Shown in pieces: positions 17,615 through 27,376 of a stretch of DNA of 64,000 nt (within the stretch, counting starts at the first letter, position 1; each line of letters starts with the position of its first letter). Below the pieces are notes generated by a model. That model did not search any database. It was not told the origin of the DNA and saw only the letters and a program-made list of their open reading frames with translations. The DNA lies in NCBI RefSeq assembly GCF_000733475.1, contig NZ_JPFK01000005.1:62001-126000 (forward strand), given 5' to 3'. Source of the stretch: Mangrovimonas yunxiaonensis. Its GTDB lineage: Bacteria; Bacteroidota; Bacteroidia; Flavobacteriales; Flavobacteriaceae. A program made the translations under genes and the position numbers.

Positions 17615-18224
17615 GCTAATTTTTATATGCTGTTTTGTTTGCTGTAGCATTCAGGCACAAACAAAAATGACAACCACTGAAGCCGAAAATTTAAAAGCAC
17701 TTGTAAAATTGCAGGCCGAAACTACCAAAACAATTGTAAGCGATTTTACCCAATACAAACATTTAGACTTTTTATCGAACGACATTGTTACCAAAGGACG
17801 CTTGCACTTTAAAGCTCCAAATCTGGTTAAATGGGCCTATAACCACCCGTTTGAGTATGCCGTTATTTTTAAAAACGAAAGCCTTTATATTAACGATGAA
17901 GGCCATAAGAGCCAAATTGATATTGGTGCCAGCAAGATGTTCAAACAGCTTAACCAGCTAATTGTTAAAAGTGTAAAAGGCGACATGTTTAACGAGGCCG
18001 AATTTGATATTACCTACTATAAAGCTGCCCAAAAAAGCGAGGTGCATTTTAGTCCAAAAAATCCAGAGTTTTCAGAATTTATAACAAGTTTCCAAATCAT
18101 TTTCAGCAAAAAAGGCGATGTTGAACAAGTTAAAATGATAGAACCTTCTGGCGATTTCACCAAAATAGTATTTAGCAACCGAACCTTAAATACACCAGTA
18201 AACCATGCGGTATTTAACCATTAG
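17607..18224 (+). CDS. LolA-like periplasmic lipid carrier
   Basis: 205 residues with a signal peptide ending near QAQ. The middle VTKGRLHFKAPNLVKWAY with FKNESLYINDEG is characteristic of LolA-fold proteins. Aryl polyene clusters regularly include a LolA-like protein thought to move the lipid-linked pigment to the outer membrane. It overlaps the deacetylase gene by 8 bases and the following lipoprotein by 20 bases. Confidence 0.88.
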   Translation: MHKLIFICCFVCCSIQAQTKMTTTEAENLKALVKLQAETTKTIVSDFTQYKHLDFLSNDIVTKGRLHFKAPNLVKWAYNHPFEYAVIFKNESLYINDEGHKSQIDIGASKMFKQLNQLIVKSVKGDMFNEAEFDITYYKAAQKSEVHFSPKNPEFSEFITSFQIIFSKKGDVEQVKMIEPSGDFTKIVFSNRTLNTPVNHAVFNH

Positions 18225-18816
18225 TCTGCTTACTTTTTTTCTTTTTAGTTGTGGTTCATACCCCAAAAAACAACAATTAAACCCTACTGAAAATGAAACC
18301 GCTGTAGTTTCTAACGGCTATTTTTCCAATGCACAGCACGATTACCTTTACAAAGCCCATATTACAGCCTATGGCAAAACATTTGGCGGGCTGTTTATTG
18401 TAAAAAAGACAGGAGAAGACCAACATCGTGTCGCATTTACAACAGAAATGGGCAATAAAATTTTCGATTTTTCCATTAAGAACAACACCTTTACTGTAAA
18501 CTATATTTTAGAGGATTTAAACCGAAAATTACTACTAAATGTTTTAAAACAAGACTTTACCGTTTTGGTAAAAGAAACCTCTCCAACAACCAAGGCATTC
18601 GCAAAAGCCAACACCTCTGTTTTCGAAACCGAAATTTTAGGCAAGCCCCATTACTATTATACAAAAAACAATACTTTAGACCAGATTGTGAAAGTAAAAA
18701 ACGGAAAAGCCAACACGGTATTTTCCTTTTCAAAAATTAATGATAATATTGCAGAGCAAATAACAATTAAACACCACAACATAGCGCTAGAAATCAATTT
18801 AAAATCAATCTATTAA
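18205..18816 (+). CDS. Outer-membrane-type lipoprotein of the pigment cluster
   Basis: 203 residues with a lipobox LFSC (Cys16), so lipid-anchored. The rest is beta-rich without a motif I can name. Its start lies 20 bases inside the LolA-like gene. In aryl polyene clusters a lipoprotein accompanies the LolA-like carrier; by analogy this could act like LolB as the acceptor at the outer membrane. Confidence 0.75.
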   Translation: MRYLTISLLTFFLFSCGSYPKKQQLNPTENETAVVSNGYFSNAQHDYLYKAHITAYGKTFGGLFIVKKTGEDQHRVAFTTEMGNKIFDFSIKNNTFTVNYILEDLNRKLLLNVLKQDFTVLVKETSPTTKAFAKANTSVFETEILGKPHYYYTKNNTLDQIVKVKNGKANTVFSFSKINDNIAEQITIKHHNIALEINLKSIY

Positions 18817-18823
18817 AATCCTT

Positions 18824-19465
18824 ATGAAAAAATCCCTTCTACTTTTTGCTTTTGTTACCGTAAGCCTTACTGCTTTTTCGCAAATAAAAGTGCGCCCTGG
18901 TGTTAGACTTGGTTTAAATGCAGCAACTATTTCTAATATGGATAATGCCGAAAGAAAGCTAGGCATAAATGCAGCCACTTATGTTAACATTCACTTTTCT
19001 AACTTTTACGAGCTACAAGTAGAAGGCACTTATAACAATCAAGGCTCCACACAAACATATCAAGTATATAATGGCTTCGATCCATCTTTAGGCCATACTC
19101 GAGAGGTCGATTTAAACCTACATTATGTTGGTGTTGGCATTGTAAACAAATTTTTTATCATCCCAGATGTTGGATTGCATTTTATTCTTGGCCCAAGTTT
19201 AGAAGTAAATGTAGATGATGATGGTGCAGATATTACACCAATCGATTTTTCACTATTTGGAGGTATTGGTTACGAATTCCCATTTGGCTTGGGTCTTGAA
19301 GCTAGATATAAGCAAGGCCTAATAGATGTAAGAGAAAACTATGATGGCTCTTATTACATAGGAAACGACTACTATTACGCAGAAAATGATGGCGATTATT
19401 ACGATGGCAATAATCTTTTAAATGGTGTCATCCAATTTGGAGTATATTACAAATTCAACTTTTAA
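18824..19465 (+). CDS. Outer membrane beta-barrel protein, copy 1
   Basis: 213 residues with a signal peptide ending near AFSQ. Alternating beta strands, aromatic residues and the C-terminal VYYKFNF are typical of small PorT-like Bacteroidota barrels. It contains GIGYEFPFGLGLEARYKQGL, nearly identical to the next gene. Likely an outer membrane component associated with the pigment; no enzyme function is implied. Confidence 0.82.
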   Translation: MKKSLLLFAFVTVSLTAFSQIKVRPGVRLGLNAATISNMDNAERKLGINAATYVNIHFSNFYELQVEGTYNNQGSTQTYQVYNGFDPSLGHTREVDLNLHYVGVGIVNKFFIIPDVGLHFILGPSLEVNVDDDGADITPIDFSLFGGIGYEFPFGLGLEARYKQGLIDVRENYDGSYYIGNDYYYAENDGDYYDGNNLLNGVIQFGVYYKFNF

Positions 19466-19468
19466 TAT

Positions 19469-20071
19469 ATGAAAGCTCGCCCTAAACACATAATCCCCTT
19501 CTTAATAGCACTATTTATAGGCCTTTTTTCTGTAGCGCAAACAAAAACATCGTTTGGGTTAAGGGGTAATGTACAAATTACAAAACTGTCCAATGCCGAC
19601 CTAGACTCGAAAACCAGCGGGTATTTTGGTGCTTTTGTAGATTTTAGGTTTTCCGATTTTTATGCCCTTAGACCAGAATTGGGCTACTCTAACCAAGGCG
19701 GTGAAGCCAAAAACAACCTGGAAAACGACCTCGACATCCATTACATTTCGTTAAGTATTAGCAACGTGCTGTACGCCAAAAACTCTGGGGTTCTCTTTAT
19801 TATCGCTCCGGTTTTTGATTTTGACACCGACGATACGCTTATAGGCCTATCTAACAGAAAGGAAGGCAACGACATTACTTTTATAGATGTTTGTATAAGT
19901 GCAGGCATTGGGTACGAGTTCCCGTTTGGGTTGGCTTTAGAAGCTAGGTACAAGCAAGGGCTTGTCGATGTTTATTCGGGAGGGTGGCACGATTTTTCAA
20001 ACCCTAAATACGAAAACGAAACACAGTTTAACTCGGCAATACAATTAGGGTTGTCATTTAAGTTTAATTAA
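19469..20071 (+). CDS. Outer membrane beta-barrel protein, copy 2
   Basis: 200 residues, a diverged tandem copy of the preceding gene: both have a signal peptide, an SNQGG or NNQGS type loop and the block FPFGLALEARYKQGLVDV, ending in LSFKFN. The copies lie 3 bases apart. The loops between strands differ in length, notably a Tyr/Asp-rich insert near the end of copy 1 that is absent here. Confidence 0.82.
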   Translation: MKARPKHIIPFLIALFIGLFSVAQTKTSFGLRGNVQITKLSNADLDSKTSGYFGAFVDFRFSDFYALRPELGYSNQGGEAKNNLENDLDIHYISLSISNVLYAKNSGVLFIIAPVFDFDTDDTLIGLSNRKEGNDITFIDVCISAGIGYEFPFGLALEARYKQGLVDVYSGGWHDFSNPKYENETQFNSAIQLGLSFKFN

Positions 20072-20072
20072 T

Positions 20073-20438
20073 ATGCTATTAAAAGATTTTTATACCATAT
20101 CGCAGCTAGACGTTACAGATCATATAGCCACAGCGCATATTACCATTAACAAGGACCATGAGGTTTTTAAAGGACACTTTCCAGGAAACCCCGTAACCCC
20201 TGGTGTTTGTATGATGCAGATTATTAAAGAGCTCACACAAAACGTGGTAAATAAAACGCTTTTTATGGAATCGTCCAGCAATGTAAAGTTTATGGCAATA
20301 ATTAACCCCGAAAAAACGCCCGATCTGGTCTTAACCCTTAATATCTCTGAAGCCGACACCCTTATTAAGGTTAAAAACGTAACCAAGTTTCAAGATACTG
20401 TAGCGTTAAAATTAAACGCAACATTTAAACCACTTTAG
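20073..20438 (+). CDS. FabZ-like hotdog protein with Gln at the catalytic acid position
   Basis: 121 residues. The classical loop GHFPGNPVTPGV is intact with His35, but the residue that is Glu in FabZ (Asp in FabA) is Gln49 (VCMMQIIKEL). Family knowledge says the His and acid act together in dehydration, so this subunit may be inactive, may use another residue, or may act as a thioester-binding partner. It starts one base after the barrel gene stop. Confidence 0.82.
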   Translation: MLLKDFYTISQLDVTDHIATAHITINKDHEVFKGHFPGNPVTPGVCMMQIIKELTQNVVNKTLFMESSSNVKFMAIINPEKTPDLVLTLNISEADTLIKVKNVTKFQDTVALKLNATFKPL

Positions 20439-20439
20439 C

Positions 20440-20937
20440 ATGAGGTTTTTATTTATTTTACTTACAAGCTGTCTGGTCAATGCCCAAAGTCTCGATTTAA
20501 GCACCCTAAGAGTGGCCTATAAAGATGCCGCCCACGATAGTACTAAAGTAGAATCGTTTTTTCAATCTGTATCGCTGGTAAGCAAACAAGACAAGGTGGC
20601 TTTAGTGGCCTATAAAGGAGCTGCCATTGCACTTAAAGCACGAATGGCCAAATCTATAAAAGCCAAAAAAGAAGGATTTATTGAGGGCGTTTCTCTTATT
20701 GAGCATGCCATAGAAAAAGAGCCCAACGCCATCGAGCCCAGATTTATACGATTGGGCATACAAGAGAACTCACCAAAAATATTAGGCTACAACAAAGACA
20801 TTGCAACCGATAAGGCCTTTTTATTAAAACAGTTTAAACACATTCGCTCCGCTAACCTTAAAAATCATATTAAAGACTATATTTTACAATCTAAAGTCTT
20901 TACAGATGAAGAAAAAAGCCTAATTTCGGGACTTTAA
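20440..20937 (+). CDS. Secreted protein of unknown function
   Basis: 165 residues with a signal peptide (cleavage near VNAQ), mostly helical, no lipobox. No motif that I recognise. It starts one base after the hotdog gene, so it is part of the same transcript. Family members that I recall are seen only with flexirubin-type gene sets, which would make it a cluster-specific periplasmic factor; this is inference. Confidence 0.7.
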   Translation: MRFLFILLTSCLVNAQSLDLSTLRVAYKDAAHDSTKVESFFQSVSLVSKQDKVALVAYKGAAIALKARMAKSIKAKKEGFIEGVSLIEHAIEKEPNAIEPRFIRLGIQENSPKILGYNKDIATDKAFLLKQFKHIRSANLKNHIKDYILQSKVFTDEEKSLISGL

Positions 20938-20956
20938 TAAAAGCTGCCTTTTTAAA

Positions 20957-22153
20957 GTGAACCCATCATTAACCCATCAAAAAATAAACAGCTTAAATGT
21001 TTGTGTTATTGTTCCCACCTACAACAACGAACGCACCTTAAAACGCGTTCTTGATGGTGTTTTAGAATACACCGAACACCTTATTGTTGTTAACGATGGC
21101 GCCACCGATAGCACAAAAAACATCCTAGCAAACTACAGCAACCTAACCGTAATTACTTTTGAAGAAAATAAAGGCAAAGGGGCCGCTTTAAGGGAAGGAT
21201 TTAAAAAAGCCATAGCCTTAGGGTACGATTTTGCGATAACCATCGATTCCGATGGGCAACATTTTCCTAACGACATTCCTGTTTTTATTACTGCCCTAGA
21301 ACAGCACCAAACAAAAAATATCCTGTTTATTGGCGCTAGAAACATGAACCAAGAAGGCGTTCCCGGAAAAAGCAGTTTTGGAAACAAGTTTTCTAACTTC
21401 TGGTTTTGGTTCGAAACGGGTATAAAACTACAAGACACCCAATCGGGGTTTAGGTTATACCCGCTACAAGTCATTAAAAACCTACGCTTTTTTACCACAA
21501 AATTCGAGTTCGAAATAGAGGTCATTGTCAAATCGGCTTGGAAAGATGTAGAGGTTAAAAACATTCCCATTCAGGTACTTTACGATAAAGCCGAGCGCGT
21601 TTCACATTTTAGACCGTTTAAAGATTTTACCCGAATTAGCATTTTAAACACCTGGCTGGTTCTTGTAACCCTACTGTATATAAAGCCAAGAAACCTCTAT
21701 AGATCGCTTAAAAAAAAAGGGGTTAAACGGTTTTTTGTAGAGGATTTTTTGGGCAGCAACGACTCCCCTAGAAAAAAAGGCCTCTCTATAGCCTTAGGGG
21801 TTTTTATTGGTCTATCGCCCTTTTGGGGCTTTCACACCGTTTTAGTTATTTTTCTGGCTCTTTTTCTAAATTTAAACAAGACCATTGCTTTTGCATTTTC
21901 CAACGTAAGCCTACCACCGTTTATACCGTTTATAATTTACAGCAGTGTTAAATTAGGAGAGCGTATCCTTAACGTAAAAAACACCTACGACCTGGAGGAG
22001 CTTACCCAAAATTTCGCTTTGGTAACGCATCTTAAAACCTATGTTATAGGAAGTCTTGCCTTAGCCGTTATTTGCGCTTGTTTTTTTGGCGTAATTGGTT
22101 ATCTTCTCTTCTTAATTTTATCTAAAAAGAAAATGGTTACAAACCATGGTTAA
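20957..22153 (+). CDS. Glycosyltransferase family 2 fused to a DUF2062 membrane domain
   Basis: 398 residues from a GTG at 20957; no ATG is available before the conserved VCVIVPTYNNERTL, and no other start codon precedes it in frame. The GT-A domain (about 14-235) has the nucleotide-sugar motifs VVNDGATD and TIDSDGQH. The C-terminal part (about 270-390) is DUF2062: FIGLSPFWGFHTVL with two or three membrane segments. Such enzymes are dolichyl-phosphate-mannose-synthase-like. It may add a sugar to a lipid or to the pigment, but the substrate cannot be read from sequence. Confidence 0.85.
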   Translation: MNPSLTHQKINSLNVCVIVPTYNNERTLKRVLDGVLEYTEHLIVVNDGATDSTKNILANYSNLTVITFEENKGKGAALREGFKKAIALGYDFAITIDSDGQHFPNDIPVFITALEQHQTKNILFIGARNMNQEGVPGKSSFGNKFSNFWFWFETGIKLQDTQSGFRLYPLQVIKNLRFFTTKFEFEIEVIVKSAWKDVEVKNIPIQVLYDKAERVSHFRPFKDFTRISILNTWLVLVTLLYIKPRNLYRSLKKKGVKRFFVEDFLGSNDSPRKKGLSIALGVFIGLSPFWGFHTVLVIFLALFLNLNKTIAFAFSNVSLPPFIPFIIYSSVKLGERILNVKNTYDLEELTQNFALVTHLKTYVIGSLALAVICACFFGVIGYLLFLILSKKKMVTNHG

Positions 22154-25100
22154 TTTTTTTAATCGAATATTTCATAGCATTCAAGCCAACAAAGGCCTAA
22201 GCGCCTTCGGGCTTGTTGGTATGCTGTGTGTTTTTGGGTATTTTGCTTCAAACATCGAATTTGAAGAAGACATCACCAAGCTTATTCCTACCAACAGCAA
22301 CAATGCCCAAGCACAAAAGGTTTTAAAAACCGTAAATTTTGCCGATAAGGTGGTGGTTCATATTACCACAACACAGCAAACGGCAGATGACCTAACGCGC
22401 TTTGCCGAAATGTTTTTAGACACGCTTAACCACAAGGCGTCTAACTACATAACCGACATACAAGGCCACATCGAGGACAAGACCATAACAAGCACTATGG
22501 CCTTTGTTTATGCCAACTTACCCTTATTTTTAGACGCCGAAGACTATAAGGGCATAGAGCAAAAAATGAATCCCGACAGCATTAAGGCCATTACCAAAGG
22601 CAACTATAAAACCCTAATATCGCCTTCGGGTATTATTGCCAAAAAAAGCATTTTAAAAGACCCCCTAGGGCTTACCTTTACCGGCCTTGAAAAACTACAA
22701 ACCCTTAATTTTGGCAAAGATTTTAACCTGCACAATGGCTTTTTGGTAAGCAAAGACCAAAAACACCTCTTGCTGTTTGTAACACCAAAATATGCCTCTA
22801 GCGAAACGGCAAAAAACAGCGCGTTTGCAAACATCCTTTACCAAATTGGCGCCCAGCTTAACAACACATTCGAGCAAAAAACAACGGTATCTTATTTTGG
22901 CGGCGCATTGATAGCCGTTGAAAATGCCAAACAAATAAAACAAGACATCCTATTTACCGTAGGAATTGCCCTAACGGTACTGCTCCTTATTCTTATCCTG
23001 TTTTACAGGAAACTTGTGCTTCCTATCATCTTGTTTATCCCTACCGTTTTTGGTGCGCTATTGGCCATTACTGTTTTGTATTTTATTCGCGATAAAATCT
23101 CAGCAATTTCTTTGGGCATTGGCTCTGTACTTTTAGGGGTTACATTAGATTACGCCTTGCACATTCTTACCCACATTAGAAGCAACAACAACATAAAATC
23201 GCTTTATACAGAAATTGCCAAGCCTATTTTAATGAGCAGTTTAACCACGGCTTTGGCCTTTTTATGCCTGTTGTTCTTACATTCGCAGGCCCTACAGGAT
23301 TTAGGTATTTTTGCAGCAATTAGCGTTGTGGGTTCGGCTGTTTTTGCTTTGGTTTTTATCCCGCAAGCCTATCGAGACACTCAGAAAAATCGTCCTAAAA
23401 ACACCATTATCGATACGTTTTCGGCACTGGCTCTACACAAAAAACCTTGGCTCTTTGTCGCCTTGGGCGCCTGCCTAATCTTATCTATCTTTACCTACAA
23501 AACCGTTTCGTTTAATAACGACATTACCAAGTTAAACTATGAGCCCCCAAAGCTCATGGAAGCCCAAAAACAATTGGATGCGCTGACCAACGCAACTTCA
23601 AAATCGGTTTATATTGCGGCCTATGGCTCCCAAACAGAAGCTGCGCTTCAAGCTAACGATAGCATTTACCAAACATTAAAACAGTTAAAAGCTCGCGGCC
23701 ACATCATAGACTTTAGCTCTATTGCAGGAATTGTTCAATCTAAAGCTTTACAACAAGAAAAATTAAACACCTGGCAAACCTTTTGGGACGATAGCACCAA
23801 AACCAATTTAAAACAACTGCTTGTAGAAAATGGCACTCCTTTTGGGTTTAAACCTGAAACCTTTCAGCCGTTTTACAACTTCCTTAACCAAGAGTTTTCA
23901 ACATTAAACAACACCGATTACCAAGCTTTAAATACCATAAGAACCAACGATTATATAACAACCAAAAACCACTTTACCACCATTGCCTCTTTGGTAAAAC
24001 TAGACGAGAACAACCTAAACTTGCTCAACAACGCCTTTAAACACCTACCCAATACGCTTGTTATAGACCGACAAAGTATGAACGAAACGTTTTTGGGGAA
24101 CCTTAAAAATGATTTCAACCAATTAATTGGTTATTCGTTGGTTGTTGTGCTTCTGGTCCTTCTTTTCTTTTACAGAAGCCTCTCACTAACTTTGGTCACC
24201 AGCATCCCAATCGCATTAACCTGGTTTTTAACCATTGGTATTATGGGCCTTTTGGGGATTGAATTTAATATTTTCAACATTATAATTTCCACCTTCATTT
24301 TCGGACTGGGGGTCGATTATAGCATTTTTATTACCAATGGCCTACTGCACGAATACCGTACTGGCGAACAAGCATTACCCACCCATAAGGCATCTATTCT
24401 GTTATCGGTAATAACCACCATTTTAGGGGTTGGCGTACTGGTATTTGCCAAACACCCTGCACTGCACTCCATGTCTGTGGTGTCTATTATCGGTATCCTT
24501 TCAGCCCTAATTATTTCGTTTACCATACAACCCGTTTTGTTCCGTTTGTTTATTGGCAGCAAACATAAACGCCCCATAACCCTAAGGCTACTTTTACATG
24601 CTATTGGCTCTTTTACTTATTACGGCTTGGGTACATTTTTATTGCCGCTTATTGGCATGCTTACTTTTGGACTTATTCCTGTAAGCAAAAAAATTAAAAT
24701 GCCCTGGTTTCATAAACTGGCGGGAAAATTTATGACCTCGGTACTTTATACCAATCCGTTTGTAAAGAAAAAAATCATCAATCAGGTTGGAGAAGACTTC
24801 AAAAAGCCCGCTATAATTATTGCCAACCATACCTCGTTTTTAGACACCTTAACCATAGCCATGGTACACCATAAGGTTATCTTTTTAGTAAACGATTGGG
24901 TATACAAGTCCCCTATTTTTGGGCAAGCCATGAAATTTGCTGGCTACTATCCCGTTTCTGAAGGGATTGAAAATGGTCTGGATCACCTTAAAACAAAAAT
25001 AGACCAAGGTTATTCCTTAGTTGTGTTTCCGGAAGGCACCCGCTCTTACACCAATAAAATAAAACGCTTTCATAAAGGAGCTTTCTTTCTGGCCGAAAAA

Positions 25101-25841
25101 TTTCAGTTGGACATCCTGCCCATTCTCATACACGGAAATTCTGAAGTGCTTCCCAAAGGATCTTTCCCCATTAAAAACGGAAGCATTACCCTAAAGGTTC
25201 TTGAGCGCATTCCGTACAACGACACCTCTTTTGGCAACACCGCCAGAGCGCGCACCAAAAGCATTGGCCTGCACGTTAAAAAAGCCTTTAAAGCCTTTAG
25301 GCAAGAAATAGAACACGATTCCTATTTCCACAACATTGTTTTAGAAGATTATAGATATAAAGGGGATGCGCTGTATAACAATGTGAAACAGGCGCTAAAG
25401 TCGCACAAATCCCGTTATAAACAGATAATGGATGCTGTAAACGAACAAGAACAGGTGGTGCATTTGTCGCAAGGTTATGGCCAATTAGATACCCTTTTGG
25501 CTCTGGACAGCCCAGCAAGAACCCTAACAACCTATATAAACCACCCCGAATACCGTGCTATTGTTGCAAACAACTACGCGGTTAACAACCACAGCAACAT
25601 CACCATATCACCTACCGTTGAGGCAGCTTTAAGTCAGCCACATACCACTTTAATTTTAGACCTAGCAGATTTAAAACCAGCTAACTTTACATCTAGTTTA
25701 CAAGATATAAAAACAGTTATTTTATTAAATGAAAGCTGTATTTTTAGCCCTTTCTTTTTGGAACATAACACCCTTAGTTTTCAAGAGCACCTGCAAGCAG
25801 ATGGCCTTATGATTTTAAAACGAAAAACCGAAAGCACATGA
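22146..25841 (+). CDS. MMPL/RND exporter fused to PlsC acyltransferase and a methyltransferase-like tail
   Basis: 1231 residues. An RND/MMPL-type transporter fills about residues 1-815, with two sets of membrane segments and two large periplasmic loops. A PlsC acyltransferase follows with NHTSFLD near residue 893 and FPEGTRS near 960. The last 190 residues include LSQGYGQLDTLLAL, which resembles motif I of a SAM methyltransferase but lacks the usual acidic residue pattern, so that domain may be degenerate. It overlaps neighbours by 8 and 4 bases. Likely couples acylation with lipid export to the outer leaflet. Confidence 0.88.
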   Translation: MVNFFNRIFHSIQANKGLSAFGLVGMLCVFGYFASNIEFEEDITKLIPTNSNNAQAQKVLKTVNFADKVVVHITTTQQTADDLTRFAEMFLDTLNHKASNYITDIQGHIEDKTITSTMAFVYANLPLFLDAEDYKGIEQKMNPDSIKAITKGNYKTLISPSGIIAKKSILKDPLGLTFTGLEKLQTLNFGKDFNLHNGFLVSKDQKHLLLFVTPKYASSETAKNSAFANILYQIGAQLNNTFEQKTTVSYFGGALIAVENAKQIKQDILFTVGIALTVLLLILILFYRKLVLPIILFIPTVFGALLAITVLYFIRDKISAISLGIGSVLLGVTLDYALHILTHIRSNNNIKSLYTEIAKPILMSSLTTALAFLCLLFLHSQALQDLGIFAAISVVGSAVFALVFIPQAYRDTQKNRPKNTIIDTFSALALHKKPWLFVALGACLILSIFTYKTVSFNNDITKLNYEPPKLMEAQKQLDALTNATSKSVYIAAYGSQTEAALQANDSIYQTLKQLKARGHIIDFSSIAGIVQSKALQQEKLNTWQTFWDDSTKTNLKQLLVENGTPFGFKPETFQPFYNFLNQEFSTLNNTDYQALNTIRTNDYITTKNHFTTIASLVKLDENNLNLLNNAFKHLPNTLVIDRQSMNETFLGNLKNDFNQLIGYSLVVVLLVLLFFYRSLSLTLVTSIPIALTWFLTIGIMGLLGIEFNIFNIIISTFIFGLGVDYSIFITNGLLHEYRTGEQALPTHKASILLSVITTILGVGVLVFAKHPALHSMSVVSIIGILSALIISFTIQPVLFRLFIGSKHKRPITLRLLLHAIGSFTYYGLGTFLLPLIGMLTFGLIPVSKKIKMPWFHKLAGKFMTSVLYTNPFVKKKIINQVGEDFKKPAIIIANHTSFLDTLTIAMVHHKVIFLVNDWVYKSPIFGQAMKFAGYYPVSEGIENGLDHLKTKIDQGYSLVVFPEGTRSYTNKIKRFHKGAFFLAEKFQLDILPILIHGNSEVLPKGSFPIKNGSITLKVLERIPYNDTSFGNTARARTKSIGLHVKKAFKAFRQEIEHDSYFHNIVLEDYRYKGDALYNNVKQALKSHKSRYKQIMDAVNEQEQVVHLSQGYGQLDTLLALDSPARTLTTYINHPEYRAIVANNYAVNNHSNITISPTVEAALSQPHTTLILDLADLKPANFTSSLQDIKTVILLNESCIFSPFFLEHNTLSFQEHLQADGLMILKRKTEST

Positions 25842-27376
25842 AAACACCTTACGATGTTGTTATAGTAGGTAGCGGCTTGGGCGGCCTTGTTTCTGCAGTT
25901 ATTTTGGCTAAAGAAGGCAAGAAGGTGTGTGTGTTGGAAAAAAACCAACAGTTTGGGGGCAACTTGCAAACCTTTGCAAGAAACCGCTCTATTTTCGATA
26001 CGGGGGTTCATTATATAGGCGGACTTAGCAAAGGCCAGAACCTCTATCAGCTTTTTAATTTCTTAGGCATTATGAAAGACCTCAACCTAAAAAAAATGGA
26101 TGAGGACGGTTTTGATGTCATTTCTTTTAATGGCGACGACAACACCTATCGCTATGCCCAGGGCTATGCCAATTTTAAAGCTTCATTGGTTCGTGATTTC
26201 CCGGAAGAAAAAACAGCCATAGATGCCTATTGCACTAAAATACAAGAAACCTGCGACGCTTTCCCGCTTTATAGACTAAAAGAAGGCGCCATGTACAACA
26301 GCGAAGTGTTTCGCTTATCGACCAAGGCATTTATCGACTCCATTACTTCTAACGAAACCCTAAAAGCCGTTTTAGTAGGCACCAATTTTTTATATGCAGG
26401 AGACCCCAACACACCGTTTTATGTGCATGCCCTTTCTATAAATTCGTATATAAAAAGTGCTTACCGCTGTATTAACGGGGGGAGTCAAATCACAAAATTG
26501 CTTCTTAAAGAGCTTAAAGCCCACGGTGGCGAAGCTTATAAATATCATGAGGTTACCGGGTTTGGCTATGAAAATGGGCAACTCACCTCGGCCAACTGCG
26601 CCAACGGAACAACCTTTTACGGCAAGCTATTTATTTCTAACATCGAGCCCAAACTAACATTAAAACTTGTTGGAGAAGATAAGTTTAAAAAAAGCTACAC
26701 CAATAGGATTAACGGTATTAAAAATACCATTTCGGCCTTTAGTTTATACCTTGTGTTAAAGCCAAATACCATTAAATACCACAACAAAAACTATTATCAC
26801 TTTAAGTCGCCAGAACATGTCTGGACCAGCCAAAACTACACCCAAGAGTCCTGGCCGGAAAGCTACATGCTGTCTATGGGATGTAAGAAAAACCAAAGCG
26901 ATTATGCCGATAACATGACCATAATGACTTACATGCGTTATGATGATGTTAGCCCCTGGTGCGACAGTTTTAATACCACGGTAAACGAAAATGACCGTGG
27001 GAAGGAATACGAAGGCTTTAAGGCCGAAAAGGCTGAAAAAATTATCGCCCAGCTTGAAAAAAAATTCCCCAACATTAGAGCCTCTATTTTAACCTACTAC
27101 ACCTCTACCCCTTTGTCCTACCGCGATTATATTGGCTGCTACAATGGGGGCATGTACGGCTATGTAAAAGAGGCCAACAAACCCTTACATGCCATTGTTG
27201 CGCCTAAAACCAAAATTAGCAACCTGCTTTTTACGGGGCAAAGTTTAAACATGCACGGTATTTTGGGTGTAACCATTGGAGCGGTACTCACCTGCTCAGA
27301 GATTTTAGGAAGCACGTATTTACTAAATAAAATTCTTCAAGCTAATAACACAACCCACATAAAAAACAACGCATGA
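25838..27376 (+). CDS. FAD-dependent oxidoreductase, phytoene desaturase/carotenoid isomerase-like
   Basis: 512 residues with the dinucleotide-binding motif VIVGSGLGG (Gly11, Gly13, Gly16), FGGNLQTF and DTGVHYIGGL near the N terminus, and the C-terminal FAD contact LLFTGQSLNMHGILG. The family desaturates or isomerises long conjugated chains. In this cluster it could isomerise or desaturate the polyene. The start codon overlaps the preceding stop in ATGA. Confidence 0.88.
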   Translation: MKTPYDVVIVGSGLGGLVSAVILAKEGKKVCVLEKNQQFGGNLQTFARNRSIFDTGVHYIGGLSKGQNLYQLFNFLGIMKDLNLKKMDEDGFDVISFNGDDNTYRYAQGYANFKASLVRDFPEEKTAIDAYCTKIQETCDAFPLYRLKEGAMYNSEVFRLSTKAFIDSITSNETLKAVLVGTNFLYAGDPNTPFYVHALSINSYIKSAYRCINGGSQITKLLLKELKAHGGEAYKYHEVTGFGYENGQLTSANCANGTTFYGKLFISNIEPKLTLKLVGEDKFKKSYTNRINGIKNTISAFSLYLVLKPNTIKYHNKNYYHFKSPEHVWTSQNYTQESWPESYMLSMGCKKNQSDYADNMTIMTYMRYDDVSPWCDSFNTTVNENDRGKEYEGFKAEKAEKIIAQLEKKFPNIRASILTYYTSTPLSYRDYIGCYNGGMYGYVKEANKPLHAIVAPKTKISNLLFTGQSLNMHGILGVTIGAVLTCSEILGSTYLLNKILQANNTTHIKNNA

